A stretch of DNA of 62,689 bases, taken from assembly GCA_003542575.1 (NCBI GenBank), contig DPKJ01000007.1:1-62689 (forward strand). The letters run 5' to 3'. The stretch's first letter is position 1. Each line of letters begins with the position of its first letter. Below the pieces are notes generated by a model. It had not been told where the DNA came from. It did no database searches and was given only the letters and a program-made list of their open reading frames with translations. The DNA is from Rikenellaceae bacterium (GTDB taxonomy: Bacteria > Bacteroidota > Bacteroidia > Bacteroidales > UBA932). Shown here one piece after another: positions 8,179-15,826 of this stretch. The position numbers were made by a program, and so were the translations under genes.

Positions 8179-9348
8179 ATGAAAAATCATTCAAAAGAAC
8201 TAATGCTGCTGATTGCCTTTACAGCACTTGCATTAACTCCGGTTCACGCTCAAAATCAAACCAATAAAAAGAATCAAGCCTCTGCTGTCTCTTCAGCTTC
8301 AACACAAGTTCAGCAAGAGACTCAGGAAACTACCAACGAGCAACTTATGCAGGAAATTCGTTCTCTCAAACGGCAAGTGGAGGGATACCGACACTCTTTT
8401 GACCAAGTGTTTAAAAAAGTAGACGACCTTATGTGGCACAAAATGCTCGAGGATATCGCATTTGTTGACAAAGTACGACTTACCGGTCCTCCAAGATGGA
8501 AACCATTGAGAGAGGATGATAAATTTGCACAAAACCCTTTGCAGTTTTACAGCTATGTATTTATTCCAAAAGATGTTGACATCACAAAGAAGTATCCTCT
8601 TATTGTTCTTCCTCACAGCGGAATTCATGCTGATTTTTCTACATACTATGCTCACATTGTAAGGGAATTAATCGCTCAGGGCTATATAGTTGTATCGGCA
8701 GAGTACCGAGGAAGTACAGGATACGGTAGAGCCACCTATGAGAACATTGATTACGGCGGATTGGAAAATGAAGACGTTCTTGCAAGCCGGGACTATATGC
8801 TAGAAAACTATAAAATTGTAGACAAATCCAGAGTTGGAATTATTGGATGGAGTCATGGTGGAATGATAGCGCTTATGAACATTTTAAAATACCCGGATAT
8901 GTACAACTGTGCATTTGCAGGAGTACCTGTAAGTGATCTGGCAAACCGTCTTGCTTCACACACTCCTGAATACACAGCAAATTTTACCGCAAAGTATCAT
9001 ATAGGTGAGACAATTGAAGAGAATCCAGAAGAGTACAAGAGAAGATCACCTTCAACTTACGCGAAAGACCTGAGAAAACCACTTCTGATTCATACAAATA
9101 CTAATGATAATGATGTTTATGTTGAGGAGGTGCTGCTTATGATTGATTCACTGAAGGCTCATGATAAAGTATTTGATTACAAAGTATTTCAGGAAATTGC
9201 CGGAGGTCACGGTTTTGATCGCATAGATACAAAGGAGTCAACTGACATAAGATTCAGCATTCACAAATTCCTTGAGTTGCACCTATCACCACCAAAACCA
9301 TTCAAGAGCGCTGCTGACATGAGAAAGGCGGCTTATAAGTTTAATTAA
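8179..9348 (+). CDS. Secreted prolyl-oligopeptidase-family (S9) hydrolase
   Basis: Alpha/beta-hydrolase exported by an N-terminal signal peptide (cleavage probably after VHAQ, about residue 25). A Gln/Ser/Thr-rich linker and a short coiled-coil-like stretch (about 26-85) precede the catalytic domain. The triad is visible: nucleophile Ser225 in GWSHGG, Asp310 in TNDND, and His344 in GGHGF. The N-terminal beta-propeller of full-length S9 enzymes is missing; at 389 residues only the hydrolase domain is present, so this may be an esterase-like or short dipeptidyl-peptidase-like enzyme. It acts in the periplasm or outside. It is monocistronic and divergent from the orphan lipoprotein. Confidence 0.82.
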   Translation: MKNHSKELMLLIAFTALALTPVHAQNQTNKKNQASAVSSASTQVQQETQETTNEQLMQEIRSLKRQVEGYRHSFDQVFKKVDDLMWHKMLEDIAFVDKVRLTGPPRWKPLREDDKFAQNPLQFYSYVFIPKDVDITKKYPLIVLPHSGIHADFSTYYAHIVRELIAQGYIVVSAEYRGSTGYGRATYENIDYGGLENEDVLASRDYMLENYKIVDKSRVGIIGWSHGGMIALMNILKYPDMYNCAFAGVPVSDLANRLASHTPEYTANFTAKYHIGETIEENPEEYKRRSPSTYAKDLRKPLLIHTNTNDNDVYVEEVLLMIDSLKAHDKVFDYKVFQEIAGGHGFDRIDTKESTDIRFSIHKFLELHLSPPKPFKSAADMRKAAYKFN

Positions 9349-9386
9349 TTTTTGAAAAATTAATGACAACGAGTCGCTAAAAAGAA

Positions 9387-9394
9387 TACATTTG
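9387..9394 (+). promoter_or_regulatory. Promoter -7 element of nhaD
   Basis: TACATTTG matches TAnnTTTG and lies 47 bp before the ATG at 9442. No good -33 element is seen at the right distance. Confidence 0.45.
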
Positions 9395-9441
9395 CGCTTT
9401 CATTGGATTTCTATCCAAAAAGTACAATATAAGTGGAAGCG

Positions 9442-10845
9442 ATGTTACTGGTTTTCCTGGCAGGCTATGTTTGCATTGCCATGGAACACAAAATTAAAAT
9501 TGACAAGGCGGCAATTGCACTTGTTATGGCCGGCGTTATGTGGGCTATACTAATTCTTACTATTCCTGCCTCTGCAGTGAGTGTTAACACTGATAGTTTT
9601 AGGGAGTTTCTTGCACATAACCCAGCAATTAATAATCTAAATTTTATTGAGCAAAGCAAGAGGTTTATTGTTGATTTTAAACTGATTGAATATTTAGGTG
9701 ATATATCCTCTACCCTGTTTTTTCTCATTGGGGCAATGACAATTGTTGAACTTATAGATGTTCATAAAGGATTCGATATAATTACAGACAGAATTACAAG
9801 CAAAAACAAGAGAAAACTGTTATGGCTGATATCAGGTATAACATTTGTCATGTCAGCAATTCTTGACAACCTCACAACATCAATAGTCATGGTTATGTTG
9901 CTCAAAAAGCTCATACCAAACTACAAAGAGAGATGGATTTTTGCCAGCATGATAATAATTGCCGCAAACAGTGGAGGTGCCTGGTCTCCAATAGGTGACG
10001 TAACTACGATAATGTTGTGGATAAAGGGAAAAATATCCTCATGGCCATTGATATCAGGTGTTCTGTTACCAAGTATAGCATCAGCAGTTATACCTCTTAT
10101 TTTTGCCAGCAAATTACTTAAAGGGGAGTTAAAAAAATCTGTTTCCACTGAGATTAAGAAACAAGAAAGTAATATTTTAAGCCGTAGAGGCAGAATTATA
10201 ATTCTGATCCTAGGTGTAGCAGCACTTATATCAGTGCCGGTTTTCAAATACTTTACCGGGCTTCCTCCATTTATTGGAGTACTTACAACTCTGGGATTAA
10301 TCTGGATCTATACTGAAATTCTCTATAGCAGAAGTAATCTAAGAGACCTTCACATGAACAGAGTAACCCATGTTATAAAAAGAGTAGATACGGCAACAAT
10401 TCTCTTTTTTCTGGGAATACTGCTCTCCGTAATGTCATTGGAGGCATCCGGAGCTCTAAATAAAGCCGGTGCAATATTAAATGAAAATATAAAGAATGTT
10501 TATCTGATTGACATATCAATTGGTATTCTATCAGCAATTGTAGATAATGTTCCACTTGTGGCTGTGGCTATGGGAATGTACCCTCTGGCAGATCCTGCGG
10601 CTTTGGTTGCAGCAGCAGATCCGATTTATATGGCCAATTTTGTTCAGGATGGAACCTTCTGGCAGTTCTTAGCCTATTGTTCAGGGGTCGGAGGATCACT
10701 TCTTATTATAGGCTCAGCAGCCGGTGTAGTTGTTATGGGGCTAGAAAAGATTAGGTTCAACTGGTACCTCAAACACTTTTCACTACTAGCACTTGCAGGA
10801 TATTTGGCAGGTGCTGGAGTATATTACCTTACAAAAGTGCTATAA
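9442..10845 (+). CDS. nhaD: NhaD-type Na+/H+ antiporter
   Basis: Inner-membrane sodium/proton antiporter of the ArsB/NhaD (ion transporter) superfamily. About eleven to twelve hydrophobic segments are visible. Conserved segments are EHKIKIDKAA near the N-terminus, DNLTTSIVMVML, NSGGAWSPIGDVTTIMLW and a second internal-repeat motif DNVPLVAVAMGMYP, typical of the two-fold NhaD architecture. A GTG at 9433 would add three residues; I prefer ATG 9442 because NhaD proteins usually begin directly at the first membrane helix. It is alone on its strand and convergent with the arsenic operon; the hairpin at 10917-10960 separates them. Confidence 0.9.
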   Translation: MLLVFLAGYVCIAMEHKIKIDKAAIALVMAGVMWAILILTIPASAVSVNTDSFREFLAHNPAINNLNFIEQSKRFIVDFKLIEYLGDISSTLFFLIGAMTIVELIDVHKGFDIITDRITSKNKRKLLWLISGITFVMSAILDNLTTSIVMVMLLKKLIPNYKERWIFASMIIIAANSGGAWSPIGDVTTIMLWIKGKISSWPLISGVLLPSIASAVIPLIFASKLLKGELKKSVSTEIKKQESNILSRRGRIIILILGVAALISVPVFKYFTGLPPFIGVLTTLGLIWIYTEILYSRSNLRDLHMNRVTHVIKRVDTATILFFLGILLSVMSLEASGALNKAGAILNENIKNVYLIDISIGILSAIVDNVPLVAVAMGMYPLADPAALVAAADPIYMANFVQDGTFWQFLAYCSGVGGSLLIIGSAAGVVVMGLEKIRFNWYLKHFSLLALAGYLAGAGVYYLTKVL

Positions 10846-10916
10846 GAACAAGCCATTATCATTAACAGATATTAAACGAGTATAACAATTTGTTACAATA
10901 ATAGCTGAATAATTTT

Positions 10917-10960
10917 AAAAAAACTTAGCTGTATAATTTTTTGAAAATTACACAGCTAAG
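10917..10960 (-). terminator. Strong terminator at the end of the ars operon
   Basis: A near-perfect hairpin: CTTAGCTGT-A-TAATTTT (10924-10940), 3-nt loop, AAAATTA-C-ACAGCTAAG (10944-10960), 16 pairs and one mismatch. On the minus strand it is followed by seven T (complement of 10917-10923). It may also stop nhaD transcripts in the other direction. Confidence 0.85.
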
Positions 10961-11001
10961 CGCACCTTTAATATTTTACAGTTTTATATATCTTCGATAT
11001 A

Positions 11002-12321
11002 TTAAATATATCCGAAGATAAGACCCGCAATTGTTGAAAGTACCACAACAACCAAAACGTACACTACAGTTTTCTGAGTACCCATTACCCCTCTGATTAC
11101 AAGCATATTTGGCAATGAAAGTGAAGGTCCGGCCAACAATAGAGCAAGTGCAGGGCCTTTACCCATTCCGGATGCCAGTAAGCCCTGAATGATTGGAACT
11201 TCGGTAAGTGTTGCAAAATACATAAATGCACCTACTATTGAGGCAAAGAAATTTGACAACAATGAGTTTCCTCCAACAGCCCATGCAACCCAGGAGTTAG
11301 GAATAACTCCCGGAATTGAGGTAGTGTCGTGAGTTGAGCCTAAAAGAAAGCCCGCAATTACAACACCGATTGCCAATAAGGGGATGATCTGTTTTGCAAA
11401 GCCCCAACTTGAAATAATCCACTCTCTGTTTTCACCATCTTCGCTTTTGTCCATCAGCGCTATCGAGCTTACAGTGGCAATACCTATAACAATGGTTATA
11501 AGCGGATTGCCGATCAGCAAGGCACTCAGAGTTGTTACTGCAGCACCTATCAACACTTGCCATCCCTTAAGTTTAAGAATCTTAATCATGGAATAAACCA
11601 GTACAAGTCCAAAAATACCGGTAATATGCCACTTGTATGACCAGATGTAAAACCAAAGGCTTGAGGTGTCCTCTGAAGATGGACTGCCCCAGTTTGCAAA
11701 TACAAGAATTAAAACCAGAGAGAAGAAGTGGATTGAAGTTTGCCATAACGGTCTGTTTTCAGGTACATCAGGAAAATTCATCTGCTCTTCTGCCTTTGCC
11801 TTCTCCTCTTTTCTGTAAATGAAGGCCATTATCAAACCGATAACAACGCTAAAAGTAACCGCTCCGATAATCCTGGCAACACCCATTTCAAAGCCCAGAA
11901 TTCTGGCAGTTAGTATTATTGCAAGAATATTGATGGCAGGACCGGAATAGAGAAATGCAACAGCAGGTCCCAGACCGGCACCTCTTTTATGAATGCTAGA
12001 AAAGAGAGGTAATATTGTGCACGAACAAACAGCAAGTATAGTTCCGGACACCGCAGCAACGGTATATGCTACCCATCTTTTTGCCTTTGCTCCAAAGTAT
12101 TTAATGACAGATCCCTGGCTAACAAATACCGAGATTACACCTGCTATAAGGAATGCCGGCAAAAGACACAAAATAACATGTTCTCTTGCATACCATTTTG
12201 ATAGATCAAGGGTTGCATCAATTGCAGTATTAAATACCTGACTCTCAACAGGCATGAAAAAGATTCCCAGAAAAACGACAATAATCCCAATCAGGATTTT
12301 TAACTCTTTTTTTGTCTCCAT
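11002..12321 (-). CDS. YraQ/ArsP-like permease of the ars operon
   Basis: Polytopic inner-membrane protein of the permease family DUF318/PF03773 (YraQ, SO_0444, ArsP). The family-defining Cys motif CSCTILPLF is followed by HKRGAGLGPAVAFLYSGPAIN. ArsP members export trivalent organoarsenicals; others in the family have unknown cargo. An upstream in-frame ATG at 12396 exists, but that start would lie within the preceding gene; ATG 12321 sits 2 bp after that gene's stop, giving METKKELKIL and 439 residues. It is the last gene of an ArsR-led operon and is followed by a strong terminator. The cargo (methylated or aromatic arsenical, or another thiophilic compound) is inferred from context. Confidence 0.85.
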   Translation of the reverse strand: METKKELKILIGIIVVFLGIFFMPVESQVFNTAIDATLDLSKWYAREHVILCLLPAFLIAGVISVFVSQGSVIKYFGAKAKRWVAYTVAAVSGTILAVCSCTILPLFSSIHKRGAGLGPAVAFLYSGPAINILAIILTARILGFEMGVARIIGAVTFSVVIGLIMAFIYRKEEKAKAEEQMNFPDVPENRPLWQTSIHFFSLVLILVFANWGSPSSEDTSSLWFYIWSYKWHITGIFGLVLVYSMIKILKLKGWQVLIGAAVTTLSALLIGNPLITIVIGIATVSSIALMDKSEDGENREWIISSWGFAKQIIPLLAIGVVIAGFLLGSTHDTTSIPGVIPNSWVAWAVGGNSLLSNFFASIVGAFMYFATLTEVPIIQGLLASGMGKGPALALLLAGPSLSLPNMLVIRGVMGTQKTVVYVLVVVVLSTIAGLIFGYI

Positions 12322-12323
12322 TA

Positions 12324-13022
12324 TCAGATAAATAAAATGGTTATAAAATAGATGCCAACTCCGATAAAGAGAATGGCCACAATGCGTCTGAACCACAGCT
12401 CGAACACCTTAATATGTTTATATAAACTCCCTACATTACCAACAGCGTAGGCTAACAACCAGGCAAAAAGAATTACCGGAATTCCTGTTGCAATTGCAAA
12501 TATTACAGGAAGATAGAGGCCGCTTGCACTGGTTATTGTCATTGGAATCAGCATCGCAAAATAGAGCACCCCGCTGTAGGGGCAAAATGCAAGGGCAAAG
12601 ACCATTCCCAATAAAAAAGTCCCAATGTAGCTCCCCCTGCTGCTCTCTCCCAACTTTTCGGTCAGTTTTTGAACTCCGGGAAGCTTAATGTTAATTACAT
12701 TTAGCATAAAAAGCCCGATGATAATCATAACCGGGCCGAGTATTTTCTCTCCCCAACCCTGAAATATCTGCGAGATATTCATCTGATCGGCACCCAGAAA
12801 GAGTATCAAAGCAAGTAATGTGTAACTGGCAGCTCTGCCAAGAGTATACACAATTCCATTAATAAAAACTCTTCGCTTATCTTCAATATCCCGGCTAATA
12901 AACCCAATGGCCGAGATATTTGTGGCAAGAGGACACGGACTTATTGCTGTCATAAGACCCAGAATAAACGCAGTTATTCCTGCATATTGGGAATTTTCCA
13001 GAATACTTTGCAAAAACTCCAT
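12324..13022 (-). CDS. arsG: ArsG-like CcdA-type membrane protein
   Basis: A 232-residue membrane protein with six hydrophobic segments resembling CcdA/DsbD-beta thiol-electron transporters: it carries the two characteristic Pro-flanked cysteines in SPCPLATN (Cys about 30) and AFCPYSG (Cys about 146). Bacteroides proteins of this type encoded with ArsE and ArsF are named ArsG, described as aromatic aminobenzylarsenical efflux permeases. The visible cysteines suggest disulfide relay across the membrane as an alternative or additional role. It lies 2 bp after arsF and 2 bp before the YraQ-like permease, hence a polycistronic unit. Confidence 0.8.
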   Translation of the reverse strand: MEFLQSILENSQYAGITAFILGLMTAISPCPLATNISAIGFISRDIEDKRRVFINGIVYTLGRAASYTLLALILFLGADQMNISQIFQGWGEKILGPVMIIIGLFMLNVINIKLPGVQKLTEKLGESSRGSYIGTFLLGMVFALAFCPYSGVLYFAMLIPMTITSASGLYLPVIFAIATGIPVILFAWLLAYAVGNVGSLYKHIKVFELWFRRIVAILFIGVGIYFITILFI

Positions 13023-13024
13023 CG

Positions 13025-13453
13025 TTATGGCTTTAATAACTTGTTTGTAGCCTTAGATATCTCCTCTTCAATTTTAGCGGGACTCTTTGCATTTATAAAA
13101 GCATTCCCCGTTATGTCAACCTTTTTGTCTGCCATGGTAACGATTAGTGATTGACCTCCTATTTTAAATTTGTCAGCGACACCTTTTGAAGCAACATCAT
13201 CAAGGTTTAAAACATGGTATACAATGGCATCTCCCCCCACTCTCTTTTTATTAATATTTTCTATTGCCAGCTTAGTGTTCTCCTCAACAGTTTCACAGGT
13301 TACGCACCTTCTTGTGTAATGAAAGTAATAGACCTCTATATTACCTGAAACCGCGGCAACAATATTCTCTTTATCCTTTTTCACCTGTGAGTTACACGAA
13401 ATTCCGGACAATGACATAATAAGTACTAATCCGATAAATAAACCTCTTTTCAT
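13025..13453 (-). CDS. arsF: ArsF-like lipoprotein with CxxC motif
   Basis: A 142-residue protein with a lipoprotein signal (GISC lipobox, Cys about 20), so it is anchored on the periplasmic side. After a short linker it has a thioredoxin-like segment with RRCVTCETVE, a CxxC redox pair (about 49-52). This is the ArsF family, annotated in Bacteroides as a nitrophenyl compound nitroreductase subunit acting with ArsE on aromatic arsenicals. It sits between the small cytoplasmic CxxC protein and the CcdA-like membrane protein, exactly where the periplasmic partner of a thiol relay would be. The enzymatic assignment rests on gene order and family name. Confidence 0.78.
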   Translation of the reverse strand: MKRGLFIGLVLIMSLSGISCNSQVKKDKENIVAAVSGNIEVYYFHYTRRCVTCETVEENTKLAIENINKKRVGGDAIVYHVLNLDDVASKGVADKFKIGGQSLIVTMADKKVDITGNAFINAKSPAKIEEEISKATNKLLKP

Positions 13454-13463
13454 AATTATTGAT

Positions 13464-13703
13464 TTACTGATATTTTATTAAAACATTTTTTATCTCTTCT
13501 GCTGAGGGAACTCTGCCCTTTATTTCAACCTTCTCGTTTACTACAATCGCAGGAGTTGCCATCACTCCATACTTCATTATATCCATAATGTCTTCGACTT
13601 TGCTGATGGTTGCAATAAACCCGTTTTGTTCAACAACCTCTCTTGTAAGCTTTTCTACAGTCTTACACTTTGGGCAACCTGTCCCTAAAATTTTAATTTC
13701 CAT
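13464..13703 (-). CDS. arsE: ArsE-like small thioredoxin-fold redox protein
   Basis: A 79-residue, signal-less thioredoxin-fold protein (redox-active disulfide protein 2 family) with CPKC at residues 10-13 and the cis-Pro segment MATPAIVVN near 48-56. It is predicted to be a cytoplasmic dithiol/disulfide carrier. In Bacteroides ars operons the equivalent gene is arsE. It lies 22 bp after arsR and 10 bp before arsF. The fold and active site are clear; the partner is inferred to be the ArsF/ArsG pair. Confidence 0.82.
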   Translation of the reverse strand: MEIKILGTGCPKCKTVEKLTREVVEQNGFIATISKVEDIMDIMKYGVMATPAIVVNEKVEIKGRVPSAEEIKNVLIKYQ

Positions 13704-13725
13704 ATGCTTAATAAATTTTGGTTAA

Positions 13726-14031
13726 CTATTTAAAAAAAGATTCAAAAATATGCTTCGCCTCATCCCAGCTCTCTTTGTGTATACAATATTTAATATAGGG
13801 AGGATTTATTTCACCCTGAATCAAGCCGGCTTTTTTAAGTTCCTTAAGGTGTTCAGAAAGAGTTGATCTTGCGATTGGAAGTTCAGTTGCCATATCTCCG
13901 CTGTAACAACACTTATCCAAATTCGAAGAGAGATAGTTCATAATGAACACTCTGGCCGGATGAGATAATGCCTTTGCGTAAGCTGCAACCCGTTCCTGGT
14001 TTTGTGTATAAAATTTCTCCTTTTTTGTCAT
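13726..14031 (-). CDS. arsR: ArsR-family transcriptional repressor
   Basis: Winged-helix metalloregulator of 101 residues from the ATG at 14031. A Cys pair (CC, 41-42) precedes the recognition-helix region (ATELPIARSTLSEHLKELKKAGLI, about 48-71), a typical place for arsenite-sensing thiols; a third Cys is at about 83. A longer reading frame reaches back to 14091, but the promoter and operator at 14043-14092 lie inside it, so the downstream ATG must be the real start. It heads the arsR-arsE-arsF-arsG-permease operon and probably represses it through the palindrome at 14043-14060. Confidence 0.88.
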   Translation of the reverse strand: MTKKEKFYTQNQERVAAYAKALSHPARVFIMNYLSSNLDKCCYSGDMATELPIARSTLSEHLKELKKAGLIQGEINPPYIKYCIHKESWDEAKHIFESFFK

Positions 14032-14042
14032 GTCATTTAGTA

Positions 14043-14060
14043 TTTCGTAAAAATACGAAA
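14043..14060 (-). promoter_or_regulatory. Candidate ArsR operator
   Basis: Perfect palindrome TTTCGTA-AAAA-TACGAAA immediately downstream of the -7 element and 11 bp before the arsR ATG. It would cover the transcription start, so bound ArsR would block initiation. The symmetry is seen; the binding is inferred. Confidence 0.7.
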
Positions 14061-14092
14061 CAAATGTATAGTTTTTTGAAATTAACAACAAA
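14061..14092 (-). promoter_or_regulatory. Promoter of the ars operon
   Basis: On the minus strand, TTTG (complement of 14089-14092), a 20-nt spacer and TACATTTG (complement of 14061-14068) match the Bacteroidetes sigma-ABfr consensus. It abuts the ArsR palindrome. Confidence 0.75.
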
Positions 14093-14164
14093 ATAAATTT
14101 TATTAATAAATTGTATCTATTTCTGTTTCAAGCATTTCATTTTATGGTATAATTTTTGATGATA

Positions 14165-14293
14165 TTATGCTGAGAAGAGAATTTTCGTCTGACCGGGGGG
14201 TAACTCATACAAAGGTTGATTGGTGGATATAGTCTGATAAAAAAGGCAAGTGCAGCGGATGTAGAGTTAAACTAACCCCCGGTCTTTCTTTTT
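14165..14293 (+). ncRNA. Candidate structured noncoding RNA between arsR and pncB
   Basis: A long closing helix is visible. GACCGGGGG (14191-14199) pairs with CCCCCGGTC (14276-14284); TAACTC (14201-14206) with GAGTTA (14264-14269); TACA (14208-14211) with TGTA (14260-14263). The helix is interrupted only by a 6-nt bulge on the 3' side and single-nt bulges. The 3' arm runs into a T-rich tract (TTTCTTTTT), as at an intrinsic terminator. About 48 nt form the apical region. A TAn3TTTG-like box near 14149 could start it, so the 5' end is approximate. The pncB promoter box follows the T tract, so the RNA may be a free-standing sRNA rather than a leader. It does not look like SRP RNA, tmRNA, 6S RNA or a riboswitch class I know. 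Confidence 0.6.
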
Positions 14294-14307
14294 GTCACTC
14301 CATTTAG

Positions 14308-14315
14308 TACCTTTG
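14308..14315 (+). promoter_or_regulatory. Promoter -7 element of pncB-pncA
   Basis: TACCTTTG matches TAnnTTTG and lies 20 bp before the pncB ATG. A TTTC at 14285-14288, 19 nt upstream, would serve as -33 and falls inside the T-rich tail of the preceding RNA element. Confidence 0.6.
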
Positions 14316-14335
14316 ATACACTATAAGGTATTGCC

Positions 14336-15826
14336 ATGGAAAACTCATTCAATATATCATATTGCTCAGACAAGTACCAGTACACAATGGGCAAAACATA
14401 TTTTGAAAGTGGTCTTAAAGATAAAAGGGCCATTTTTAATCTTTTTTACCGTTCTGCACCCGATAAAAACAACTGGGCCGTTGTATCAGGAATCGATGAG
14501 GCTTTAAAAATGATTTCAGGACTAGGGAGTGAAGATGAATCATTTTTTGAAAAGTTTTTGCCGGGAGAGGAGTATCGGGAATATCGGATATTCCTGTCAA
14601 AAATGAAGTTCACTGGGAATATTTATGCAATGAGAGAGGGAGAGATTGCTTTTCCCACCCAACCCGTTATTATTGTAGAAGGGCCTATTATCGAGGCGCA
14701 AGTGCTTGAAACTCCATTGCTATGCATAATGAATCACCAGATGGCAATCGCCACTAAAGCATCAAGAGTCTCCAGATCAACAACAAAACCGGTAAGTGAA
14801 TTTGGCTCAAGAAGAGCACATGGCCCCTGGGCAGCAGTTTATGGCGCAAAAGCGGCATACATTGGTGGGTGCCTTAACACCTCCAACATTCTTACCTCCA
14901 CAATATTTAATGTTCCGGCTACCGGAACTATGGCTCACAGTTATATAACCGCTTTCGGATGCACTATCGCCGGCGAGTTAAAGGCATTTGAGACATATAT
15001 AACCAACCACTTTGGAGAGCCACTCGTCCTCCTTATTGACACCTACGATACTCTTCGTTGCGGTCTTCCAAATGCAATAAAGGCATTCAAAGGAAACAAA
15101 GTTAATAATGAATACCCTGCAAGTTTCGGAATCAGACTTGATAGTGGTGACCTTACTTATTTGTCAAACAGGTGTCGGGAGGAGCTTGATAAAGCAGGGC
15201 TTGAAAATTGTAAAATCTTTGCTACAAATTCACTTGATGAATATATTATCACAGAACTTGAGAGGCAGGGGGCAAAAATTGATGCCTATGGTGTTGGTGA
15301 TGCAATTGCAACAAGCAAACACAATCCATGTTTCGGCAATGTATATAAGCTGGTTGAAATTGAAGGAGAGGCTGTTCTCAAGAGATCAGAGGATAAGAGC
15401 AAGGCGATCAATCCCGGGTTTCAGATTACCTACAGGATTATCAAGCATGGAATTTCTAAGGCAGATGTAACATGTCTTAGGGGAGACATAATGAGTAAAA
15501 ACATAGAGAATGGTGAAAGTTTCACTATTAGGGATGAATACGATGACACCAAGATTACATTTTTCGAAAAGGGGAGTTATCATTATAAAACTCTACAAAG
15601 CAAAGTAATGGAAAATGGAAAAATTTGCAATGAGATTTATACTACACAAGAAAAAAGGGATTATTATCTAAAAAACCTTCACTCCCTTAACGAGACACAA
15701 AGAAGGTTGATTAATCCTCACTTTTATAAGGTTGACATTTCTGACGATTTGTACGATCTTAAAAACAGCCTTATTGACTCATTGATAAAGGAGATAAAAG
15801 AATATTATGATTCAGAAAAAGAATAA
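14336..15826 (+). CDS. pncB: Nicotinate phosphoribosyltransferase
   Basis: Converts nicotinate and PRPP to nicotinate mononucleotide with ATP hydrolysis in the Preiss-Handler salvage pathway. In 496 residues the conserved EFGSRRAHGPWAA block (155-167), IGGCLNTSN (176-184) and GTMAHSY (197-203, whose His is the autophosphorylated residue in the family) are intact, followed by the PRPP-binding region RLDSGDLTYLS. Length fits the longer PncB class. The start at 14336 is supported by the promoter 20 bp upstream. The last 20 bases overlap pncA, so the two enzymes are coupled: PncA makes nicotinate, PncB uses it, and NadD at 2.6 kb takes the product. Confidence 0.95.
   Translation: MENSFNISYCSDKYQYTMGKTYFESGLKDKRAIFNLFYRSAPDKNNWAVVSGIDEALKMISGLGSEDESFFEKFLPGEEYREYRIFLSKMKFTGNIYAMREGEIAFPTQPVIIVEGPIIEAQVLETPLLCIMNHQMAIATKASRVSRSTTKPVSEFGSRRAHGPWAAVYGAKAAYIGGCLNTSNILTSTIFNVPATGTMAHSYITAFGCTIAGELKAFETYITNHFGEPLVLLIDTYDTLRCGLPNAIKAFKGNKVNNEYPASFGIRLDSGDLTYLSNRCREELDKAGLENCKIFATNSLDEYIITELERQGAKIDAYGVGDAIATSKHNPCFGNVYKLVEIEGEAVLKRSEDKSKAINPGFQITYRIIKHGISKADVTCLRGDIMSKNIENGESFTIRDEYDDTKITFFEKGSYHYKTLQSKVMENGKICNEIYTTQEKRDYYLKNLHSLNETQRRLINPHFYKVDISDDLYDLKNSLIDSLIKEIKEYYDSEKE

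Noticed and set aside
10883..10895. Short palindrome TAACAA-T-TTGTTA after nhaD
   Set aside because: Thirteen bp in AT-rich DNA between convergent genes, with no T tract; likely chance.
14191..14284. SRP (4.5S) RNA or tmRNA for the structured element upstream of pncB
   Set aside because: The conserved SRP apical sequence with the GGAA tetraloop and AGCAGC side is absent, and there is no tRNA-like end or tag reading frame for tmRNA.
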